NCBI GenBank assembly: GCA_021234155.1
Contig: JAJEKV010000019.1
Location: 1,062,339-1,126,338 of the forward strand
Reading direction: 5' to 3'
Origin: Isoetes taiwanensis
Taxonomy: Eukaryota > Streptophyta > Lycopodiopsida > Isoetales > Isoetaceae
DNA length: 64,000 nucleotides
In this document: positions 57,010 through 64,000 of the stretch, one piece after another
Position numbering within the stretch: position 1 is the first letter of the stretch
How the letters are laid out: each line of letters starts with the position of its first letter
The notes under the pieces: generated by a model
What the model was told of the DNA's origin: nothing
The model's input: only the letters and a program-made list of their open reading frames with translations
Databases searched by the model: none
Translations under genes and position numbers: made by a program

Positions 57010-58290
57010 CTGACCTAACATGTGTTTTGTATATACATGTTCTCCATCTTCTTCCATTTTGTTCTCTCATATTTCCTTCATCATTAAACCTATATGCAGG
57101 AGAATTACACTTTGTATTGTCAAGAGCACTGTATTTTTGTTTTTCTCAATGCAGTTGAGGGTCAACCGTGGAGTTTACTTTGTGTAATGCTGTGTTCAAT
57201 AATATGTATCAACTACTTTGGATAGAATAGACAATTAGGGACACAATCGAAGTAAAATTGTTACAAAACATAATCTAATTCTAGACCTTGGGATACGGGA
57301 GAATGAACTTTCATTTGTTGCTTACACTTATATGCATAATCAATAAAAAACGAAGTTGGCATCCGCTGATGTCCGTAATATAAGTTCACTTATAGAACTC
57401 AAACATGAATTGAATTGAGTTAATTTTAACTTCCGTAGAGCATGTTTATGTCCAATTGCATTCTATGTTTATGTCCTATGTGATAACTTAAGGGTTATGC
57501 TTGCCGTAACGATTTATGCAACAAAGTGTTGTGTATTTGATCCTTGCCTTTAAGCAATAAGCAAAGATTGACATTTTCGACTTTAAACATGGTGGAAGAT
57601 ATATTTGTTTCCCATATATCCTTCATCATTAAACCTATGCAGGAGAATTACATTTTGTTTTGTCAAGAGCGTTGCATTTTTGTTTTTTCTCAATGCAGTT
57701 GAGGGTCAACCGTGGAGTTTAAGGGTAGGGTTTGATGATACTTTTATGTTTCTTTCAAGCATGATTTAATTATTTGGAGAGAATAACACGATTTAGAGAA
57801 TTTTGACAATAGCTAATATGCTCAAGCTCTAGTAATCAAGTATCCACTAAAATTATTGATTGCCACAAAAAGCATGCGGATTATTGATACGTTACAAAAA
57901 ATCGTGGGCCACCAACCACCAAAATTACCGATTGTACATACATACAAAATTATTATGTACACTTCCCAAAATTTGAACTATCAATGAAACAAGTCCGATT
58001 CTTTGCAAAAATGTCTAGAGGTGCTGAAATGCATTCTTGACTCACGACCAAAGACTTTAGATATATACACCACAGACTTTCCACCTCAATAAAACCATTT
58101 GATGCAAAATCGGTTTTTGTGTGTGTTCTCGTAAAGTTTGCATGTTGATATCGTAGCATTTAAATTTTAAATCTTAATGAAGAAACGACTTGTGGACCGC
58201 ATCACACTTGGATTGGAGAAGATAATTTGGAAGGACAAAATTTAGTAGCAAATGTCCTAAGTTTAAAAAACACAAGAGTCTTGCGAGGTC
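57010..58290 (-). repeat. Repeat module X, right-arm inverted copies
   Basis: Corresponds to parts of both 34640-36150 and 30130-31580. The CATCAAACCCTACCC-type ends lie at about 57160 and 57710 (as complement; the first is truncated after GGAGTTTA). Confidence 0.8.
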
Positions 58291-58299
58291 TTTAAGCTC

Positions 58300-58620
58300 G
58301 GCCAGTTTGGGTGAAATTTAACGAGAGACAGTCTCTGTTGGAAAAGGTAGTAGTCCGATTTGATGAAGGAGAGCAGGGGCCGAATGTCTAAGACCCGGGG
58401 GCATTGAATTCTCGGGGAAAACGCTAAAACTATGGATTCCGTTCCAAAAGCTATGGTAGCAAATCAAAATTCAGCTATAAAATTTAGAAGTAAAAACATT
58501 TTGCCCAAAATTCACTTAAAAATTAAATTTTGTAAAAACATTTTGCCAACAAAAATTAAATTTGCTCCATCCCTTCAAAAATGGATATGGCCATTATCTT
58601 GTCTTAGCAAGCTTCTCCTT
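58300..58620 (+). pseudogene. Relic paralogue of the 167-residue ORF (right arm)
   Basis: Plus strand: GAAATTTAACGAGAGACAGT, then the frame MDSVPKAMVANQNSAIKFRS, KNILPKIH, NILPTKIKFAPSLQK. The N-terminal part is out of frame. Partner of 29860-30125. It is the better preserved of the two relics. Confidence 0.65.
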
Positions 58621-58769
58621 TATCACAATACAACTCGCACTTAGAAAAAGATATTCTTTTGGCAATTGCAACCTCAAGAAGAAGCGACATGCTTCACGGT
58701 CATCTCTATAAGCGGCAATATTTATCTCTTGGTGTATATCCTTTTTAGTCAATATGGAAGGTAGCCTCT

Positions 58770-59012
58770 TCACATTTTGTTTGATGCCCTCACTCGTAAT
58801 TCCCCGAGCGGTGTGGCATTGTCTACGCATTTTCCTCTATATACATCGATAGCACAAAACATTACCGGCCCGATTAATGTATGAGACCTCGGCTTCTTAG
58901 AGCCACAATTTTCATGTTCTGCAATTCTATGCCCCTCCATGAAGAGCTTCCTCCATTTGTATAAAGTAGACATGGGAATGCCATACGCTCTATGCCATGC
59001 TTTCACGCACAC
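58770..59012 (-). pseudogene. Helix-turn-helix-like relic, right-arm copy
   Basis: An 80-residue frame starts MCVKAWHRAYGIPMSTLYKW and continues RKLFMEGHRIAEHENCGSKK. A-x-x-x-Y-G-I-P-x-S-T-L-Y-K-W looks like the turn and recognition helix of a transposase or resolvase-type HTH, followed by a basic linker. This could be the DNA-binding start of a transposase or a domesticated relative; no DDE triad is visible nearby. The following frame (58594-58830) may continue it. Both are on the minus strand, opposite to the relic paralogue at 58300-58620. Confidence 0.4.
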
Positions 59013-59169
59013 TTGCTGTTATTTAGCATTATATATTTCACTTTACCATTTTTAGAACAAAGGTCTAGCATATTGTATGCAAAGGTTATGCGCTCCAAGC
59101 TTTTCATGTTAGTAGAAAGTCCTCATCTCGGCTACCCCTTTGGTTGTGAAATTGGCACAACATCTCCTC

Positions 59170-59910
59170 AGGCAGCACAGTGATGACCTGAACTCGAAAA
59201 TGGCATCAGTGTTGGTTTTCCTATCACGTTTACTGAGTTATGGACGTGCTCTAGATCTCTGATTGACCATCTTGTAGAGTCTTTTTGGGGCTATGGTCCT
59301 CCTGCTTCAAACTATACGGTTCGATCTCCACTTCCTTCTCCTTGACTGCTACCACTAACCTGGATACAGGAATGCCGTCAACAAGCACCAATGCTATTGG
59401 CAATCTCACAAGATCATGCATTTGCGGCATTTCTGCACATGCTTGACAACGCATTGTAATCCTTGCCGGCAGAGAAAACATGGCTATAATAATAGCTCCT
59501 AACCATTCGTCACCCAACCTCATGTCACTTACAACATGGTTTGGATCCGTAAAAATAATGATGCCAGTTGCCTAAGCTAGATTGCAGCATTCATGCGACA
59601 GAGTACATTGCTTCCCACAAGCTCATCTCTCGAGATCGTCTGCACTGTGTTGGTCTCTTGACCTATCCTTTTCTTGGCATTGCCAGCTGATGCGTTTAAT
59701 CTGTGATGGAGCGGTGCAAACGACATGTGTCTCCTTGAATAGATCTTTGATATCTTCCTTGTGCCAGAGAATAAAAAAACCCACAGCCTCAAAAAGCGTC
59801 TCTATCTATGTCTCTGGATATGGGAGTGACAACTGTCCATCAAAGACTTCATGAAGCGAGACGACCGCCAAACCCTCTGGCATAGGAACATTGTGATGGT
59901 GCATGAAAGT
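59170..59910 (-). pseudogene. Unrecognised ORF relic, right-arm copy
   Basis: From 59900 downward the minus strand reads PMPEGLAVVSLHEVFDGQLS, EAVGFFILWHKEDIKDLFKE, THVVCTAPSQIKRISWQCQE, then MRLGDEWLGAIIIAMFSLPA and LVRLPIALVLVDGIPVSRLV up to 59251. One or two stops interrupt, but composition and length (over 200 codons) point to a real ancestral coding region. It ends close to the HTH-like relic on the same strand, so a single protein with this part first and the HTH second is possible. I do not recognise the family. Confidence 0.5.
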
Positions 59911-59950
59911 ATGTGCATGAAAGTATGTACATACAAAATTATTATGTACA

Positions 59951-60250
59951 CTAGAAAAAGTGCCCAGCGTTGCTCGGCGTTTCCTCGTGTATCAAATTGA
60001 ATGACTAGTGTAAACAATGGATCTTGACTGAGATATAAATAAGATATGATGTTTAGAATGAAATTACAAAATGAGTTTGTATTTATATTCATAGCATAAA
60101 AGAAAATTATTTTGAATTGAAAAGCATTATGTGGCATTTATGTAAGCTGGTTGGGGGTAGGATATGATAAGGTAGAGAATGATTATTGTCACGTGAAGTT
60201 GATTGTTATATTTTTGCAGTTAGACAGCAGGCTTGGTTTTTATTGTTAGA
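59951..60250 (-). mobile_element. Non-autonomous Helitron-like element (right-arm copy)
   Basis: On the minus strand: A|TCTAACAATAAAAACCAAGCC at the 5' end; near the 3' end a hairpin (GCCGAGC/AACG/CTGGGC) 8-9 bases before the terminal CTAG, followed by host T. These are the three Helitron landmarks. 300 bp, one base different in length from the left-arm copy. No coding capacity. Confidence 0.75.
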
Positions 60251-60312
60251 TATCTTATAATAGACCGACATAAATGCGTTCTCTGCTCCATGCCTGATTT
60301 TCATACAAGAAC

Positions 60313-61108
60313 ATCTATATCTAATACTAAAGCCGTTTTAGGATAGTCTGTGCACAATCTTACACTTTGATTTTCGTTAGGTTATTCTAAATCGTTGATT
60401 TCCCTTCATGTTAGAGAAACCGTTTTCTTTTTCCATGAATTTTTCCACGAAGCAGATGAGAATGCTCACTGTAGCGATGTCTCCCTAGGCAAAATGCCAC
60501 TGTAGCGATGTCTCCCTAGGCAATAGGCAATAGGCTATTACGATGGCTTTGAATGTCGTTGCAGAGCATTTTTTCTTTATGCGGAACCTAATATGAGATG
60601 ATTGCTCAATTACGATTGGGAGGCAGCTTCTACCAGAATTTGCCAGATTTTTATGTAGGCAAGCCTCTGTTGAAACCATGTGGGCATTTTTAGAAGAAAA
60701 AGCAGTTGGAAAGGCTGTATTTTAGTTCATTGGGCATTTTGAAGCCATAAACAAACATTTAGCATGCAACTTCTTCCCTAAAATCTATTCCGTCATCCCT
60801 GAAACCTATTTCGTTAAAGCTTCAAGCAAGACTGAGCTCCAGCTGCTTTCACATGCAGGGTAATCCTCACTTTTGTGAGAAAACGCAGGAGAGCTTCAGA
60901 TATCGACGAACTGGCTGAACAAATTATCAAGCTACCAAGCAATTTTGGCCAGATAAGCTCTTTTTGAAGAACCTACCGAAGGATGCAGGAGATCCAACCG
61001 CTCAGGAAAATTGAGGAAATACATCTCGACCCTCCATTTCATCCAACGGTCAAAATCGCGCACAGACTAACCTCCTACTTCAGCATTAGTAATATATATA
61101 GATGTTAA
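60313..61108. mobile_element. Element with about 45-bp inverted ends
   Basis: ACATCTATATCTAATACTAA, AGC..AGGATAGTCTGTGCAC at the left matches in reverse GTGCG..CAGACTAACCTCCT and TTAGTAATATATATAGATGT at the right. The interior is non-coding and contains a 26-bp direct repeat (60467-60523). It could be a MULE- or HelTIR-type non-autonomous element; target-site duplication is not clear. Confidence 0.5.
60467..60523. repeat. 26-bp direct repeat
   Basis: CACTGTAGCGATGTCTCCCT followed by AGGCAA occurs at 60467 and 60498. Confidence 0.9.
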
Positions 61109-61855
61109 TCTTATGCCATAGATCCAATCCATTGGATTAGGATTCTGGAATAGGCGAGCATGCATGCCTTGTATGCATGCATTGCATGCATTTTTTGGGC
61201 CTCTGGTTCATTGGGGAGATCATTATTTCTTGCAGGGTTCTTCATCAGCTTCTCATTGGTACTTTCTCATTTCTGAGCAGTACCCTTGATTCTTATTTCT
61301 TTAAAATCATGCAGAGGAGGGGCTTCTCCCTGCTTGGCTTAGCCATTTTGGTGTCTCTTTCCATTTGTAACTTGTTCTTTTTCAACCTTCTCTATTCTAT
61401 TCTATTCTAGTCTACTCTATTTCATTCTATTCTCCTTTGGACAATTCTTTCGACCTTCGCCCTCAATCTCGTTTTATCACTGAAATTCCTTTTTTGTTGG
61501 GAGCTTTGTTAGTTTCATGCGAGCCCAATTCTAGGGAAGATTCAATGTAAGTATTTTTTGAGGATGGATGGATGGATGGATGGCATTTTACGTCAAGTCG
61601 TAGCTTATGGGAGAATTAACAATATAACCAGATGGACCATGCTCCCATCATTGTACATGGCTGAGGTAGATCCTTCCCCACCTGCTTTACAACGATGCAT
61701 GGCCACTTTCACAACGAGACGTTGAACCCGTGACCTTGGGTATGGCAGTTTTGGGTATGGAGGTGTGAGGGGGGAAGTATTTCTTCTTTCTAAACAAATA
61801 AGTTGCCACTTTGAGATTATATTTTATTTTAATAAAGAACCAAAAAAAAAAAGTT
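61108..61855 (+). repeat. Repeat R, copy 2 (most complete)
   Basis: Forward copy of the poly(A)-tailed repeat, ending with ATTTTAATAAAGAACC and 11 A at about 61855. It includes five GGAT units at 61563 and short TTCTATTCTA runs near 61390-61430. The SINE S4 begins immediately after it. Confidence 0.8.
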
Positions 61856-61865
61856 TACGCTTATT

Positions 61866-61992
61866 GAGGTGATGGTCTAGTGGTAAGGCCTTGGGTTGAG
61901 GTGATCCCCACCAGGGTTCAAAACCCGTTGGCTACTTATTAGGTGGGAGATGTGGGTGGGTGCAACTTGCAAATCCTACTAACCATGCCTCC

Positions 61993-62024
<32 letters not shown>
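61866..62024 (+). mobile_element. tRNA-derived SINE, copy S4 (most complete)
   Basis: A-box TGGTCTAGTGGT at 61873-61884, B-box GGGTTCAAAACCC at 61914-61926 (30 bases between, normal for a tRNA head), a body with GTGGGTGGGTGCAACTTGC, the family end ACCATGCCTCCC, and a 31-base poly(A) at 61994-62024. A long uninterrupted tail suggests a young insertion. Confidence 0.88.
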
Positions 62025-62028
<4 letters not shown>

Positions 62029-62339
62029 ATATATACTAAGGGGATTTTGAGTATATGTCATCAACTTTCATTATAGATCGTTGATGTATATGAAGGGTTA
62101 AGATTGAGAAATAAGATGATGAAGCGCGACGTAGAAGCGGTTTGAAAGAGTTGCTCTTGTGTTGGTTCATGGAGATACTCGATGGCATCGTTTCCACAAG
62201 AGTAGGAGTTCTGCTGCTAGGCATGTATGGCTCGATTAAAAAGAAAAAGATGAAGCATAATGAGATACGTAATTTATTTTGCTTGGAATGATTCAGAAGT
62301 AGGTCTTAAGAGGAACCTTCAGTAGCAGATGATCCTAGA
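62025..62339. other. No gene seen
   Basis: Short AT-rich stretch between the SINE and the LTR; contains one 62-residue minus frame without motif. Confidence 0.5.
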
Positions 62340-63194
62340 TAACCTCATTAATTCCCAATTAATGCGGCCCGTGTACAAGAGCCCGCCTGGTTGTGGGTGG
62401 CGGGGCTAGACCGGTGGAATAAGGGGGACTTGTCTCATCACTGACTGATCCCTCTGGTGTGTAAAGCCTGCTCCCGGGGGATCTAAGCGGGCTAGGCTTA
62501 ATTGTTTTCCACTGCGTGTGGGCAAGGTATGAGCTGGACACCTCTTAGGTGATGCGTCACCGTCAATGGGGTTCAAGTCGAATACGGGCGTGGCCCTCTA
62601 GCCGCCTGTGATAGGCATGCATGCCTTTGGAGGGGAGGAGACTCTCCTCCTGCCTCATCGAGACTGGGGAGATGCAACCCGGTGGTAGCCCTTTGGCTAC
62701 GCGCACGGCGAGCTATGGTCCGATCCCAAGACTCTTCAACCGCTTGCTGCAAAGTGTGCACGGGGAGGGGGGCGGATGGAGTGGACTACCCAACACCATG
62801 TTTCTATGCCCGGTAATCCATTCTTATGAATTAGGGTGCGCAATGACCACGGAGGCCCAAGCCGTTAGTCCATAAGGGCAGAGTCCAGAGCCATTAGGTA
62901 GGATCCCCATGTGATGATGATGTTATTGATGTGCTATTACATGTATGTTATGGTGTAGTCACCCTTCAAGGTGACTTTGTTGATATATTGATGTCATGTG
63001 CTTATGTTTACTCACGCTTCCGCAGCTAGGACGGTCCCGAGGGAAGACAAGGCAAATGACCCATCCATTCTTCCTCATCGATCCATTGTCAAAGATTGGT
63101 GTCAGGTGGATGGCCCCTGTCAGTTTGGCTGCTAAGGGGATGAACTCCGCCTTCTGATATGATGGAAGCATCGTAGAGGAAGTAGGAGACGTCA
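62340..63194 (+). mobile_element. Probable LTR of an LTR retrotransposon (5' limit uncertain)
   Basis: A GC-richer, non-coding block ends in GACGTCA (CA end) three bases before a primer-binding site at 63198. LTRs end in CA, then a few bases, then the PBS. The matching TG start was not fixed; the change in composition near 62340 is my guess. Frames inside (62359-62541, 62573-62761, 62959-63294 minus) are not convincing. Confidence 0.55.
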
Positions 63195-63197
63195 TAG

Positions 63198-63210
63198 TAG
63201 TATCAGAGCA
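63198..63210 (+). promoter_or_regulatory. Primer-binding site, initiator Met-tRNA type
   Basis: TAGTATCAGAGCA matches the common plant retrotransposon PBS (TGGTATCAGAGC) with one mismatch. This is where tRNA-Met primes minus-strand DNA synthesis. Confidence 0.7.
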
Positions 63211-63620
63211 TGATCTTGGTAGACCAAGTTCGGGCACTGACCATTCCCTGTTAGAACTAACAGTAGACTCCCAGTCTTGGGAATAGCAACCCAAGAATGA
63301 ACCTCGAAAATTTGGAAAAAAAAATTTCCAATCCGTAGAGCAGTAAAGTAGAGTAATGCTAAGTTAGAAAGAATTATAGGAAAACCCTAAAAAATTATGG
63401 CCATTAGGAAGTGAACCTTCACAGAGTGCGCGCTGGCATTTCCAAAACTTTTGAGAATGCTTCTCACGCACTGTGTGAGTGGTTGACCCATGTTGACCTA
63501 GCTAGATGCATAATTAGAGCAGTCTGATAGTGCAGAGTACCTTAAACCTTGAATTTGAGCTAGGAATGTATGTCCTAACACTAAGAAACTACTTATAAAA
63601 CGAAAGTTTGAGTAAAAAAG
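63211..63620 (+). other. Start of retrotransposon interior, no gag seen
   Basis: After the PBS there is about 400 bp of AT-rich DNA without an open frame, then repeat R. The element is therefore truncated, or repeat R has replaced its interior. Confidence 0.45.
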
Positions 63621-63624
63621 ATGT

Positions 63625-64000
63625 GACCCCTCACGACCTCCGCCCTCGATCTCGTTTTATCATTGAACAAGTTACAATGACCAATCATGCGAGCCCAATC
63701 CTAGGGAAGATACAATGTAAGTACTTGTTGAGGATGGATGGATGGCATTTTACGTCAAGTCGTAGCTTATGGGAAAATTAACAATATAACCAGATGGACC
63801 ATGCCCCCACCATTGTACATGGCTGAAGTGGATCCTTCCCCACCAACTTTACAATGATGCATGGCCACTTTCACAACGAGACGTTGAACCCGTGGCCTTG
63901 GGTATGACAGTTTTGGGTATGGAGGTGTGAGGAGGTGAGTATTTATTCTTTCTAAACAATTAAATTCCTACTTTGAGATTATATTTTATTTTAATAACGA
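63625..64000 (+). repeat. Repeat R, copy 3 (cut by window end)
   Basis: Matches 61440-61855 with an internal loss near 63660 and only two or three GGAT units. It continues beyond the window. Confidence 0.8.

Noticed and set aside
62959-63294. Minus-strand 111-residue frame over the LTR/PBS
   Set aside because: It crosses the primer-binding site and LTR end in the antisense direction and has no recognisable domain.

Overview
The window looks like nuclear DNA from a large, repeat-rich land-plant genome. Evidence: broken pentatricopeptide-repeat (PPR) genes, a plant-type tRNA isopentenyltransferase exon bounded by splice-like sites, plant-style LINE and Ty3/gypsy polymerase relics, tRNA-derived SINEs with poly(A) tails, a small Helitron, and an LTR followed by the usual plant methionine-tRNA primer site. 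A fern or other seed-free plant fits the abundance of degenerate PPR genes, but that is inference. There is no rRNA, CRISPR or bacterial gene organisation. Almost nothing looks like an intact gene; most long open frames are chance frames in T-rich or repeat DNA.

Layout. 1-7.6 kb: a SINE-like repeat and a LINE reverse-transcriptase relic, then gene-free DNA with small tandem duplications. 7.6-11 kb: pyrimidine-rich DNA with a hairpin array of 50-bp period, exact tandem duplications and unrecognised exon-like pieces. 11-14.2 kb: two PPR pseudogenes separated by a 55-68-bp satellite. 14.2-19.6 kb: no genes; 16.6-19.6 kb is extremely T-rich on the plus strand. 19.8-22.1 kb (minus strand): a P-class PPR pseudogene and the 3' end of a LINE. 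24.4-25.3 kb: a gypsy integrase relic.

25.9-61.1 kb is the most structured part. A block carrying a PPR piece plus an IPT9-like exon occurs twice (25.9-27.0 and 32.5-34.4 kb); the second copy is split by a poly(A)-tailed insertion. Next comes a very large imperfect inverted duplication: the left arm (about 27.3-41.2 kb) is repeated in reverse at about 60.25-52.4 kb. Both arms hold the same 300-bp Helitron, several copies of one non-coding module, a helix-turn-helix-like relic, a D-2-hydroxyglutarate dehydrogenase-like fragment, and an open frame of 165/167 residues that is preserved with only an in-frame indel. Between the arms lie a second, nested inverted pair (42.6-43.6 / 46.6-47.7 kb) around a gypsy relic, a LINE relic and a family of GC-rich hairpin MITEs.

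61-64 kb holds a roughly 750-850-bp poly(A)-tailed repeat, a SINE, and an LTR with primer-binding site.

A base-composition pattern crosses these units: CAG/CTG trinucleotides are common in some islands (the PPR relic at 11-12 kb, 9.5-10.5 kb, and the arms at 36.2-40.5 and 53.2-57.1 kb) and very scarce elsewhere, as expected if most of the window has long been methylated at CHG sites.
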